Below are positions 11,882 to 20,351 of a DNA stretch of 64,000 nucleotides, piece after piece. The stretch is taken from the NCBI RefSeq assembly GCF_030419005.1, contig NZ_CP106951.1:4278001-4342000 (forward strand), in the 5' to 3' direction. Under the pieces are notes generated by a model. It had not been told where the DNA came from and did no database searches. It worked only from the letters and a program-made list of their open reading frames with translations. Positions within the stretch are counted from its first letter, which is position 1, and every line of letters starts with the position of its first letter. Position numbers and translations under genes: made by a program. This DNA comes from Eleftheria terrae (GTDB lineage Bacteria; Pseudomonadota; Gammaproteobacteria; Burkholderiales; Burkholderiaceae_C).

Positions 11882-12733
11882 ATGAAGCTGCGCTTTACCA
11901 AGATGCAGGGCGCGGGCAACGACTTCGTCGTGCTCGATGCGACCCGCCAGCCCCTGGACCTGGGCCCCGACGACTACCGCCGGCTGGCCGACCGGCGCTT
12001 TGGTGTCGGTGCCGACCAGATCCTGATCGTGGGACCGGCGCCGGAGCCCGGCATCGACTTCAGCTACCGCATCGTCAATGCCGACGGCAGCGAGGTCGAG
12101 CAATGCGGCAACGGCGCCCGCTGCTTCGCCAAGTTCGTGCACGACCGGGGCCTGAGCACGAAGGCCGCCATCCGCGTGCGCACGATCAGCGGCGTGATCG
12201 AGCCTCGCCTGCAGGCCGACGGCCGCGTCACGGTGGACATGGGCACGCCGGTGTTCGAGCCGGCCCGCGTGCCCTTCGACACGAGCGGCCTGCAGCCGCG
12301 GGCGCTGGGCGAGGCCGAGCAATGGCCGCTGGCGCTCGGTGCCGACACCGCCTGGGTGGCGGTGGCCTCCATGGGCAACCCGCATGCGGTGCTGCGCGTC
12401 GATGATGTCGACACCGCGCCGGTGGCCGACTGGGGGCCGCAGATCGAGCGGCACCTGCGCTTTCCGCGGCGCGTCAACGCCGGCTTCCTGCAGGTGGTGT
12501 CGCGCCGCCAGGTGCGCCTGCGTGTCTTCGAGCGGGGCGCCGGCGAGACGCTGGCCTGTGGCACCGGCGCCTGCGCGGCGGTGGTCTGCGGCATCCGGCT
12601 GGGCTGGCTCGACCGCGAGGTCGAGGTCGAGACCCGTGGCGGGCGGCTGCGCATCGAATGGCCGGGCGGCGATGCGCCGGTCTTGATGACCGGGCCTGCC
12701 GTGACGGTCTTCGAAGGCGAGATCGACCTCTAA
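11882..12733 (+). CDS. dapF: diaminopimelate epimerase
   Basis: Converts LL- to meso-diaminopimelate for peptidoglycan and lysine synthesis. The 283-aa protein begins [20 protein letters not shown] and shows both active-site cysteines in [15 protein letters not shown] and [26 protein letters not shown] and the C-terminal [14 protein letters not shown] are also typical. GATAAT at 11867-11872 lies only nine bases before the ATG with no ribosome site between, suggesting a very short or absent leader. The 189 bases upstream hold nothing else recognisable. Probably heads the run dapF-DUF484-xerC. Confidence 0.97.
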   Translation: MKLRFTKMQGAGNDFVVLDATRQPLDLGPDDYRRLADRRFGVGADQILIVGPAPEPGIDFSYRIVNADGSEVEQCGNGARCFAKFVHDRGLSTKAAIRVRTISGVIEPRLQADGRVTVDMGTPVFEPARVPFDTSGLQPRALGEAEQWPLALGADTAWVAVASMGNPHAVLRVDDVDTAPVADWGPQIERHLRFPRRVNAGFLQVVSRRQVRLRVFERGAGETLACGTGACAAVVCGIRLGWLDREVEVETRGGRLRIEWPGGDAPVLMTGPAVTVFEGEIDL

Positions 12734-12807
12734 CCCCTCGGCCAGGTGGTGCCGCTTGCCGACCCCGTGCCTGCCGCCGTCCTCGGCCCTTCACCACGAC
12801 CCGAATC

Positions 12808-13485
12808 ATGAGCATCCAAGGTATCACCGAAGACGACATCGCCAACTACCTGGCGAACACCCCCGGCTTCTTCGAGCGGCAGACCGAGCTGCTGGCGACC
12901 ATCCGGCTGACCAGCCCGCACGGCAACCGGGCCGTCTCGCTGCAAGAGCGGCAGATGGAGCTGCTGCGCGAGAAGAACAAGGGCCTGGAGCTGAAGCTGG
13001 TCGAGATGATCCGCCACGGCCAGGAGAACATGGCCATCGCCGACCGGCTGCACCGCTGGACGCGTGCTGTCATGCTGACCACCGAGCCGGCCGAGATCCC
13101 GGCCCTGATGGTGCGCGAGCTGAAGGACCAGTTCATGATCCCGCAGGCCGGCATCCGGGTGTGGGGCGTGGCGCCGGCGTATGCGGGGCACGATTTTGCG
13201 CAAGGCGTGAAGGACGACACCCGCTCCTTCGCCACCAGCCTGACCTTGCCCTACTGCGGCGTCAATTCCGGCTTCGAGCCGGTGTCCTGGCTGGACGACC
13301 CGGCCAGCGTGATGTCGGTGGCCCTGGTGCCGCTGCGTCACGGCATGAACCTGCCGGCCTTCGGCCTGCTGGTGCTGGCCTCGCCGGACCCGACGCGCTA
13401 CAGCGCCGACATGGGGACCGAGTTCCTGATGCGGGTGGGTGAGCTGGCCAGCGCCGGCCTGTCGCGGCTGCTGCCGCCCGTTTGA
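12808..13485 (+). CDS. DUF484 family protein
   Basis: A 225-aa cytoplasmic protein of unknown biochemical function that almost always lies between dapF and xerC in proteobacteria, as here. Seen: MSIQGITEDDIANYLANTPGF and FERQTELLATIRLTSPHGNR, then a coiled-coil-like stretch (LQERQMELLREKNKGLELK) and a C-terminal GAF-like domain (VALVPLRHGMNLPAFGLLVL, followed by SPDPTRYSADMGTEFL). The ATG at 12808 matches family starts; the in-frame extension back into dapF is rejected. A link to chromosome dimer resolution or cell-wall growth is inferred from position only. Confidence 0.88.
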   Translation: MSIQGITEDDIANYLANTPGFFERQTELLATIRLTSPHGNRAVSLQERQMELLREKNKGLELKLVEMIRHGQENMAIADRLHRWTRAVMLTTEPAEIPALMVRELKDQFMIPQAGIRVWGVAPAYAGHDFAQGVKDDTRSFATSLTLPYCGVNSGFEPVSWLDDPASVMSVALVPLRHGMNLPAFGLLVLASPDPTRYSADMGTEFLMRVGELASAGLSRLLPPV

Positions 13486-13502
13486 TTCCGGGCCGGGCCG
13501 CC

Positions 13503-14420
13503 ATGGACGCGCGCATCGAGCGATACCTGGAGCACCTGCGCGTGGAGCGCCGGGTGGCGCCGCTCACGCTCGACACCTATGCGGCCGAGCTGGCCGTCCT
13601 GGCCGCGATGGCCGCCGAGGCGAAGCTGTCGCTGCAGGAGGTGCAGCCCCACCATGTGCGCCGCTGGATGGCCACGCTGCATGGGCAGGGGCGTTCCGGC
13701 CGCACGCTGGGCAAGACGCTGAGCGCCTGGCGCGGGCTGTTCCGCTGGCTGGGCCGGGAGGGCGAGGTGGCGCTCAACCCGGTGGACGGCGTGCGCCCGC
13801 CCAAGTCGCCCAAGCCGCTGCCCAAGGCCTTGTCGGTGGAGCAGTCGATGCAGCTGGCCGACCTGCAGCAGCCCGACGCCGATCCGGTGCTGGAGGCGCG
13901 TGACCGCTGTCTGGTCGAGATGCTCTATGGCTGCGGCCTGCGCATCAGCGAGCTGGTCGGGCTGGATGCCGAGGCCAGCGCGCAGGCCAAGGGCTATGTG
14001 GACCTGGCCGCGGCCGAGGCGCATGTGCTCGGCAAGGGTGCCAAACGGCGCGCAGTGCCGATCGGCTCGGCCGCGCTGGCTGCGCTGCAGTCGTGGCTGG
14101 CACGGCGGCCGGCACTGCTGCGGGGCGATGCGGCGCCGCTCTTCGTGAACGAGCGCGGCACCCGGATGACGCCTCAGCAGGTGCGCGTGCGGCTGAAGCA
14201 GCGCGCCATCCAGGCCGGCGTGCCGACCCATGTGCATCCCCACATGCTGCGGCACTCCTTCGCGTCCCACCTGTTGCAGTCCAGCGGCGACCTGCGGGCG
14301 GTGCAGGAGCTGCTGGGACATGCCAGCATCGCCACCACCCAGGTCTATACCCGTCTGGACTTCCAGCACCTGGCCAAGGTCTACGACGCCGCCCATCCAC
14401 GCGCCAAGCGCAACACCTGA
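13503..14420 (+). CDS. xerC: tyrosine recombinase XerC
   Basis: Site-specific recombinase (305 aa) that acts with XerD at dif to resolve chromosome dimers. All catalytic residues are visible: R147 (GCGLRISELVGL), K178 (LGKGAKRR), H247 and R250 (HPHMLRHSF), H273 (LGHAS) and the nucleophile Y282 (TTQVYTRLDF). The N-terminal SAM-like core-binding domain (residues 1-90) has the expected length. The ATG at 13503 begins MDARIERYLEHL, the family start. It follows the DUF484 gene by 17 bases. There is no integrase-type accessory gene or att-like repeat nearby, so this is the housekeeping recombinase. Confidence 0.95.
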   Translation: MDARIERYLEHLRVERRVAPLTLDTYAAELAVLAAMAAEAKLSLQEVQPHHVRRWMATLHGQGRSGRTLGKTLSAWRGLFRWLGREGEVALNPVDGVRPPKSPKPLPKALSVEQSMQLADLQQPDADPVLEARDRCLVEMLYGCGLRISELVGLDAEASAQAKGYVDLAAAEAHVLGKGAKRRAVPIGSAALAALQSWLARRPALLRGDAAPLFVNERGTRMTPQQVRVRLKQRAIQAGVPTHVHPHMLRHSFASHLLQSSGDLRAVQELLGHASIATTQVYTRLDFQHLAKVYDAAHPRAKRNT

Positions 14421-14462
14421 TTCCGGGCCCGCCGGGCCCCCAGCAAGTCGAGCAAGAAGTTC

Positions 14463-15647
14463 ATGAAAGTCATCACACTGCGCGAAGGCAAGGAGCGTTC
14501 GCTGCTGCGCCGCCATCCCTGGGTCTTCCAGGGCAGCATCGCCCGCGGCGGCGGCGACGCCGGCGAAACGGTGAAGATCGTCTCCAGCGACGACCGTTTC
14601 CTCGCCTGGGGCGCCTACAGCCCCACCTCGATGATCCGCGTGCGGGCCTGGAGCTTCGACGAGGCCGAGCGCATCGACGCCGGCTTCTTCGAGCGCCGCA
14701 TCCGCCGGGCGCTGGCCGTGCGCGAACGCCTGCCGGTGGCCAGCGACGCGGTGCGGCTGATCCACGGCGAGGCCGACGGCTTGCCGGGGCTGATCGTGGA
14801 TCGCTACGGCGACACGCTGAGCGCGCAGTTCCTGTCGGCGGGCACCGAGCGCTGGAAAGCCACCATCGCCGACCTGCTGCTGCAGGCGACCGGCCTCAGC
14901 CGGCTCTACGAGCGGTCCGACTCCGGTGTGCGTGGCCTGGAAGGCCTGCAGCCCGTGACCGGCTGGCTGCGCGGCGAGGGGGCCACCGAGCTGACCATCC
15001 GCGAGCACGAATGGCAGCTGACGCTGGACGTGGCGCAAGGCCACAAGACCGGCTTCTACCTGGACCAGCGCGACAACCGCAAGCTGTTTGCCGAGACCGT
15101 GCGGCACTTCGGCTTCCAGCGGGTGCTGAACTGCTATTGCTACACCGGTGGCTTCAGCGTGGCCGCGCTGGCGGGCGGGGCTGCCGAGGTCGTCAGCGTG
15201 GACTCCTCCGGCCCGGCGCTGGAGCGGGCCGAGGCGCATGTGCGGCTCAACGGTTTCGAGGCGGCCCGCCACCAGGCGCTTGACGCCGACGTCAACGAGA
15301 CGCTGAGGCGCTTCCTGAAGGAAGGCCGCAGCTTCGACGCCATCGTGCTGGACCCGCCGAAGTTCGCGCCCACCGCCTCGCATGCCGAGCGGGCGGCGCG
15401 GGCCTACAAGGACATCAACCGGCTGGCGTTCAAGCTGCTGGAGCCGGGCGGCGCGTTGTTCACCTTCTCGTGCTCGGGGGGCATCGGCAACGAGCTGTTC
15501 CACAAGATCGTGGCCGGTGCCGGCATGGACGCGCAGGTCGACGGCCTGATCTATGCCCACCTGGGGGCGGCGCCCGACCATCCGATGACGATCAACTTCC
15601 CCGAGGGGGAGTACCTGAAGGGCCTGGTGATCCTGAAGAGCGCCTGA
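14463..15647 (+). CDS. rlmI: class I SAM-dependent rRNA (cytosine) methyltransferase, RlmI type
   Basis: A 394-aa enzyme with an N-terminal PUA RNA-binding domain (MKVITLREGKERSLLRRHPWVF, residues 1-80) and a C-terminal Rossmann methyltransferase. Seen: KTGFYLDQRDNRK, the SAM loop NCYCYTGGFSVAALAGGA, VVSVDSSGPALE, the catalytic-type DPPKFAP and FTFSCSGGIGNELF. RlmI makes m5C in 23S rRNA. It lies 42 bases after xerC and is convergent with lysA. RlmI and other members of this PUA-methyltransferase group cannot be separated with certainty by eye. Confidence 0.88.
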   Translation: MKVITLREGKERSLLRRHPWVFQGSIARGGGDAGETVKIVSSDDRFLAWGAYSPTSMIRVRAWSFDEAERIDAGFFERRIRRALAVRERLPVASDAVRLIHGEADGLPGLIVDRYGDTLSAQFLSAGTERWKATIADLLLQATGLSRLYERSDSGVRGLEGLQPVTGWLRGEGATELTIREHEWQLTLDVAQGHKTGFYLDQRDNRKLFAETVRHFGFQRVLNCYCYTGGFSVAALAGGAAEVVSVDSSGPALERAEAHVRLNGFEAARHQALDADVNETLRRFLKEGRSFDAIVLDPPKFAPTASHAERAARAYKDINRLAFKLLEPGGALFTFSCSGGIGNELFHKIVAGAGMDAQVDGLIYAHLGAAPDHPMTINFPEGEYLKGLVILKSA

Positions 15648-15699
15648 CGCCGGCCGGCCGTCGCCGGCAGGGCGGCCCGCCGGGCACGGCGGGTGGCGC

Positions 15700-16968
15700 T
15701 CAGGCGAGCAGGTGCTCGCCGCGGAACAGTTCGGTGGCCGCTTCGCGTTCGCGCACCAGATGGGCCTGAGCGCCCACCACCATCACCTCGGCGGCGCGGC
15801 CGCGGGTGTTGTAGTTGCTGGCCATGCTCATCGAATACGCCCCGGCCGACAGCACCGCCAGCCGGTCGCCGGCGCGCACCGCCAGCTCGCGGTCGCGGCC
15901 CAGCCAGTCGCCCGATTCGCAGACCGGGCCGACCACGTCGTAGCTGGCGGCGGGCTCGTCGCGGCGCAGGCAGGGCTCGATGCGCATGTAGGCCTGGTAC
16001 ATGGCCGGGCGCATCAGGTCGTTCATCGCCGCATCGACCACGCAGAAATTCTTCGCCTCGCCGGGCTTGAGGTAGAGCGCCTCGGTCAGCAGCACGCCGG
16101 CATTGCCGACCAGCGAGCGGCCCGGCTCCATCATCACGGTGCGATGGCCATGGCCGCGTGCGTCGATGCGCGCCAGCAGCTGGCCGATCAGCGCATCGGC
16201 TGCCGGCGGCTGCTCGTCGGTGTACTGGATGCCGAGGCCGCCGCCGAGGTCGAGGTGGTGCAGCACGATGCCGGCCGCCTCGATGGCCTCCACCAGGTCG
16301 AGCACGCGGTCCAGGGCGTCCAGGTAAGGGCCGGGGGCGGTGATCTGCGAGCCGATGTGGCAGTCGATGCCAGCCACCGACAGGCCCGGCAGCTCGGCCG
16401 CGCGGCGGTAGGCCTGCAGCGCGCGTTCGTGAGCGATGCCGAACTTGTTGCCCTTGAGTCCGGTGGAGATGTAGGGATGGGTGTTGGCGTCCACATCGGG
16501 ATTGACGCGCAGGCTCACCGGGGCGACGCGGCCGCAGGCCACCGCCACTTCGGAGAGCACCTCCAGCTCGGCTTCGCTCTCGACGTTGAAGCACAGCACG
16601 CCGGCTTCGAGGGCGCGGCGCATTTCGGCACGGGTCTTGCCAACGCCGGAGAACACCACCTTGCGCGGGTCCGCGCCGGCAGCCAGCGCCCGCTCCAGCT
16701 CACCGCCGGAGACGATGTCGAAGCCGCAGCCCGCACGCGCGAACGTCTGCAGCACGGCCAGGTTCGAATTGGCCTTCATTGCATAGCAGACCAGGTGGGG
16801 CCGGCCGGCGAAGCCGCGCTGGTACGGCGCCAGCGCAGCCAGCATGGCGGCCTGCGAGTAGACGTAGAGCGGCGTGCCGTGGCGGGCCGCCAGCTCGTTG
16901 AGCGAACAGTCTTCGAGGAAGAGCTCCTGGCCGCGATAGGACAGGAAGGGGGAGCCGGGCAGGGTCAT
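15700..16968 (-). CDS. lysA: diaminopimelate decarboxylase
   Basis: PLP enzyme (422 aa) catalysing the last step of lysine synthesis, meso-DAP to lysine plus CO2. Seen: the PLP lysine in CYAMKANSNLAVL, HIGSQIT, the PLP phosphate-binding GGGLGIQY, MEPGRSLVGNAG and the cysteine motif GPVCESGDWLGRDREL near the C-terminus. Alanine racemase-like barrel N-terminal, beta-sandwich C-terminal. Its ATG overlaps the lptM stop by four bases, a pairing conserved across proteobacteria. Together with dapF four kilobases away it covers the end of the DAP/lysine route. Confidence 0.97.
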   Translation of the reverse strand: MTLPGSPFLSYRGQELFLEDCSLNELAARHGTPLYVYSQAAMLAALAPYQRGFAGRPHLVCYAMKANSNLAVLQTFARAGCGFDIVSGGELERALAAGADPRKVVFSGVGKTRAEMRRALEAGVLCFNVESEAELEVLSEVAVACGRVAPVSLRVNPDVDANTHPYISTGLKGNKFGIAHERALQAYRRAAELPGLSVAGIDCHIGSQITAPGPYLDALDRVLDLVEAIEAAGIVLHHLDLGGGLGIQYTDEQPPAADALIGQLLARIDARGHGHRTVMMEPGRSLVGNAGVLLTEALYLKPGEAKNFCVVDAAMNDLMRPAMYQAYMRIEPCLRRDEPAASYDVVGPVCESGDWLGRDRELAVRAGDRLAVLSAGAYSMSMASNYNTRGRAAEVMVVGAQAHLVREREAATELFRGEHLLA

Positions 16969-17147
16969 CGGGAGGCGGGGGTGGAGGCGGCGGGGGCCGA
17001 CGCCGCAGGGGCGGCGGCGGAAGCAGGCGCGGCGGGCCGGGGTGCGGCGCCGGGCAGGTAGAGCGGCCCTTTCTGCCCACAGGCCGATAGGCCCAATGCC
17101 AGAGCAGTGAAGAGACCGGCGGCTAGAATCGGGGCCCGTTTCGACAT
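16965..17147 (-). CDS. lptM: LptM (YifL-like) small lipoprotein
   Basis: A 60-aa lipoprotein. The signal peptide ends in a lipobox (LALGLSACGQKGPLYLPG); the CGQKGPLYLP sequence after the acylated cysteine is the hallmark of the YifL/LptM family. The rest is an Ala/Pro-rich tail. LptM has been shown in Escherichia coli to promote oxidative maturation of the LPS translocon LptD. It is the first gene of lptM-lysA and its start lies only 18 bases from that of the divergent cyaY, so each gene's promoter must lie inside the other gene. Confidence 0.92.
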   Translation of the reverse strand: MSKRAPILAAGLFTALALGLSACGQKGPLYLPGAAPRPAAPASAAAPAASAPAASTPASR

Positions 17148-17165
17148 CCGGCGATTCTACTGGCG

Positions 17166-17522
17166 ATGACGCTCGACCCCACCCCGCTCTCCGACGCCGA
17201 GTACCACACCCGTGCGCATGCCGTGCTGGCCGCCATCGAGGCGCGCGTGGACCAGCTGCTGCAGGAGGACGTGGTCGACATCGACAGCCAGCGCACCGGC
17301 GGCCTGCTGGAGCTGAGCTTCCCCAACGGCAGCAAGCTCATCATCAACACCCAGCCGCCGCTGCACGAGATCTGGCTGGCGGCCCGCTCGGGCGGCTACC
17401 ACTACAAGTACGTCAACGGCCGCTGGCTCGACACCCGCAGTGCGCAGGACTTCTTCGATGCACTGTCGGCCAATGCGAGCGAGCAGGCCGGCTGCAGCCT
17501 GCGCTTCGACCCGCCTGCCTGA
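17166..17522 (+). CDS. cyaY: CyaY, bacterial frataxin
   Basis: Iron-binding regulator of Fe-S cluster assembly (118 aa). Frataxin features: acidic helix 1 (LSDAEYHTRAHAVLAAIEARVDQLL, with EDVVDIDSQRTGGLLEL), the sheet segment GSKLIINTQPPLHEIWLAA, and GGYHYKYVNGRWLDTRSAQDF. The ATG at 17166 fits the family N-terminus. A TAGAAT -10-like hexamer sits at 17122-17127 inside the divergent lptM gene. Adjacency of cyaY and lptM-lysA is widespread in proteobacteria. Confidence 0.95.
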   Translation: MTLDPTPLSDAEYHTRAHAVLAAIEARVDQLLQEDVVDIDSQRTGGLLELSFPNGSKLIINTQPPLHEIWLAARSGGYHYKYVNGRWLDTRSAQDFFDALSANASEQAGCSLRFDPPA

Positions 17523-17550
17523 GCCTTTCAGCCTGGCCTTCCCGCTCCCG

Positions 17551-17615
17551 GTGAGGTGAGGTGAAGTGAGGTGAGGTGAGGTGAGGTGAGGTGAGGTGAG
17601 GTGAGGTGAGGTGAG
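17551..17615. repeat. GTGAG pentanucleotide microsatellite, 13 copies
   Basis: Thirteen consecutive GTGAG units with one substitution (third unit GTGAA at 17561-17565). The array lies 28 bases after the cyaY stop and about 110 bases before the convergent mrcA stop. The purine-rich strand has no C in the array. The short intergenic remainder to 17727 shows nothing else clear. Confidence 0.95.
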
Positions 17616-17727
17616 GCCGGGCCACTGCCGGGCTCCGCGGTTCGGCTCCATGTTGGCTGGCTTGGGCGAGACGCTGCCTTCCTCGTCCCGCCGGCGCACA
17701 GCCGCCCGGCAGGGGGGGCGGCCGCGC

Positions 17728-20088
17728 TCAGTTGCGGAACAGGTCCAGGATGCTGCGGCGCTCGTCTTCGCTGGTGGCCGGCGGCGCCGGGTCATCCAGG
17801 CCCAGGCTGCTGACGCCGGCGCCCCGCGTGAACTCCTCGTAGAACCACTCGCCACCCAGGTGCACCAGGCCTTCCGGCGGGGTCGGCTCCTGCACCGGCA
17901 CGCCCTTCAGCGCATGTGCCATGTAGTCGATCCAGATCGGCAGCGACAGGCCACCACCGGTCTCCCGGCTGCCCAGCTTGCGCGGCGTGTCGTAGCCCAC
18001 CCACACCACGCCGACCAGCGTCGGCTGGTAGCCGGCGAACCAGGCGTCCAGCGAATCGTTGGTGGTGCCGGTCTTGCCGTAGATGTCGGGTCGCTTGAGC
18101 GTGGCCTGGGCCTTGGCCGCAGTGCCGAAGCGGGCCACGTCCTGCAGCATGCTGCCCATCACGAAGGCGTTGCGGGCATCGATCGTGCGCATCGACTCCT
18201 GCAGCGGCGGCGGGGCGGTCTCTGCCAGCACGCGGCCCTTGGTGTCGGTGACGCGGGTGACCAGGTAGGGGTTGACGCGGTAGCCGCCATTGGCGAACAC
18301 CGCATACGCCGACGCCATCTGCAGCGGCGTGACCGAGCCGGCGCCCAGCGCCATCGTCAGGTAGGCCGGATGCTTGTCGGCATCGAAGCCGAAGTGGGTC
18401 GCCCACTCCTGGCCGTAGGCCGGCCCGATGGACTGCAGCACGCGGATCGACACCATGTTCTTGGACTTGGCCAGCCCGCGCCGCAGCGACATCGGGCCGT
18501 CGAAGGTGCCGTCGTAGTTCTTCGGCTCCCAGGGCTGGCTGCCGGTGCTGCCGGCGTTGAAGAACAAGGGGCCGTCGTTGACGACGGTGGCGGGCGAAAA
18601 GCCCTTCTCCAGCGCCGCCGAGTAGATGAAGGGCTTGAAGCTGGAGCCGGGCTGGCGCCAGGCCTGCGTCACATGGTTGAACTTGTTCTTGGCATAGTCG
18701 AAGCCGCCCACCAGCGAGCGGATCGCGCCGCTGCGCGGGTCGAGCGCGATCAGTGCACCTTCGACCTCGGGCAGCTGGGTGATGGACCACTCGCCCTTGC
18801 TGCCCTGCACCAGGCGGATCACCGCGCCGCGGCGGATCTGTACCTTGGGATTGGCCTTGGGCGACAGGCCCGATTCGACCGGCTTGAGCCCGGCACCGGT
18901 GATGGTCACATCGTCGCCGTTCTGCAACACCGCCACCACCTTCTTGGGGCTCACCTCGATGGCCACTGCCGCACGCAGCTCGTCGTTGTCGGGGTGGTCC
19001 ACCAGGGCTTCGGCAATGCGCGTGTCGAGCTCATGGCTGTCGTCGGGCAGGTTGATGTAGCCCTCCGGTCCACGGTAGACCTGGCGCCGCTCATAGTCGA
19101 GCAGGCCCTTGCGCAGGGCCCGGTAGGCCACCGCCTGGTCGCTCGCCTTGATGGTGGTGTAGACGTTGAGGCCGCGGGTGTAGGCCTCGGCGCCGTACTG
19201 GTTGTGGATCAGCATGCGCGCGGTCTCGGCCACGTACTCGGCGTGCACCGGCACCGCCTGCGGCTGCCGGTACTTCAGCTCCTGGGCGCGAGCCTCGTCG
19301 TGCTGTTCCTTCGTGATCACGCCGGTCTCCAGCATGCGCTGGATGATGTACTGCTGTCGTTTTTTCGCCCGGGGCGGATTGACGATCGGGTTGTACGCCG
19401 CTGGCGCCTTGGGCAGGCCGGCCAGCATGGCCGCCTCGGCCACCGTGATGTCCTTGAGCTGCTTGCCGAAGTAGGTCTCGCTCGCCGCGGCGAAGCCGTA
19501 GGCGCGCTGGCCGAGGTAGATCTGGTTCATGTAGAGCTCGAGGATCTGCTCCTTGGTGAGCTTGCTCTCGATCTCCAGGGCCAGCAGGATCTCGTAGATC
19601 TTGCGGGTGAAGGTCTTCTCGCTGGAGAGATAGAAGTTGCGCGCCACCTGCATCGTGATGGTGGAGGCGCCCTGCCGGCTCGACTCGGTGAAATTGGCCA
19701 GCCCGGCCCGCAACACGCCCACGTAGTCGACACCGCTGTGCTGGTAGAACCGCGAGTCCTCGATGGCCAGCACCGCGTCCTGCATGACCTTGGGGATCTC
19801 CTTGATCGGCACGAACTTGCGGCGTTCCTCGCCGAACTCGCCGATCAGCACGCTGTCTTCCGAGTACACCCGCATCGGCAGCTTGGGCCGGTAGTCCATC
19901 AGGCCGCTGAGCTCCGGAAGGTGTTGGTAGGCGATGGACAGGGCGATGCCGCCCACCATCAACCCGGCGAAGGCGCCGGCCAGCACGATGCCCGCCATCC
20001 AGGCAAAGGTCTTGAACATCCAGCGGGCCCAGGGAGCAAGGGAGGTGCCTGCCGAAGAGGGTCGTGCAGGGCGCTCGGAATCGGTCAT
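17728..20088 (-). CDS. mrcA: penicillin-binding protein 1A
   Basis: Bifunctional class A PBP (786 aa) that polymerises and cross-links peptidoglycan in the periplasm. N-terminal membrane anchor (WMAGIVLAGAFAGLMVGGIAL, residues about 29-50); GT51 glycosyltransferase with AIEDSRFYQHSGVD, GASTITMQVARN and KIYEILLALEIE; an OB-like insert; transpeptidase with SxxK in GSSFKPFIYSAALEK, SKN in LAKSKNMVSIRV and KTG in YGKTGTTNDSLDAWF. Divergent from pilMNOPQ, the standard ponA-pilM arrangement. Its length and order of motifs are normal, with no broken residue seen. Confidence 0.97.
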   Translation of the reverse strand: MTDSERPARPSSAGTSLAPWARWMFKTFAWMAGIVLAGAFAGLMVGGIALSIAYQHLPELSGLMDYRPKLPMRVYSEDSVLIGEFGEERRKFVPIKEIPKVMQDAVLAIEDSRFYQHSGVDYVGVLRAGLANFTESSRQGASTITMQVARNFYLSSEKTFTRKIYEILLALEIESKLTKEQILELYMNQIYLGQRAYGFAAASETYFGKQLKDITVAEAAMLAGLPKAPAAYNPIVNPPRAKKRQQYIIQRMLETGVITKEQHDEARAQELKYRQPQAVPVHAEYVAETARMLIHNQYGAEAYTRGLNVYTTIKASDQAVAYRALRKGLLDYERRQVYRGPEGYINLPDDSHELDTRIAEALVDHPDNDELRAAVAIEVSPKKVVAVLQNGDDVTITGAGLKPVESGLSPKANPKVQIRRGAVIRLVQGSKGEWSITQLPEVEGALIALDPRSGAIRSLVGGFDYAKNKFNHVTQAWRQPGSSFKPFIYSAALEKGFSPATVVNDGPLFFNAGSTGSQPWEPKNYDGTFDGPMSLRRGLAKSKNMVSIRVLQSIGPAYGQEWATHFGFDADKHPAYLTMALGAGSVTPLQMASAYAVFANGGYRVNPYLVTRVTDTKGRVLAETAPPPLQESMRTIDARNAFVMGSMLQDVARFGTAAKAQATLKRPDIYGKTGTTNDSLDAWFAGYQPTLVGVVWVGYDTPRKLGSRETGGGLSLPIWIDYMAHALKGVPVQEPTPPEGLVHLGGEWFYEEFTRGAGVSSLGLDDPAPPATSEDERRSILDLFRN

Positions 20089-20270
20089 GTGTTTCCTAAC
20101 GAGGTCGGCCGCATTATAGAAATTGGACCCGCGGCTCCCCAGACCTCGATCAGGGGTGCCGCGGCGACCGCGCTTTCGGCTCCAATCCGGGTCCTCAGGG
20201 TTGTCCCGAAATGGCCGTTTTTGACCCCTTTTTCGAGGGTCAAAGAAACGCCCAAACCGTGAAAAAATCT

Positions 20271-20299
20271 TTGTTGCTCAAAGGGTTTACTGATAGCAT
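20271..20299 (+). promoter_or_regulatory. candidate sigma-70 promoter of pilMNOPQ
   Basis: TTGTTG (20271-20276), a 17-base spacer and TAGCAT (20294-20299) lie in an unusually AT-rich stretch 53 bases before the pilM start. Just upstream TTGACCC (20221-20227) and GGGTCAA (20237-20243) form a 7-bp inverted repeat that could be an operator. Confidence 0.5.
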
Positions 20300-20351
20300 T
20301 GAAGTAACTTATTAACAATCCGGCGCACTTACTTGCGCGTTGGAGGGACCT

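Noticed and set aside
13503..14420. xerC as a phage or integron integrase marking an island
   Set aside because: Its context (dapF-DUF484-xerC) and motifs are those of the housekeeping recombinase, with no att-like repeats or phage genes.
17611..20262. An 883-codon plus-strand frame opposite PBP1A
   Set aside because: It is the antisense shadow of mrcA: composition is His/Arg/Ala-rich without any domain, while PBP1A motifs are complete on the minus strand.
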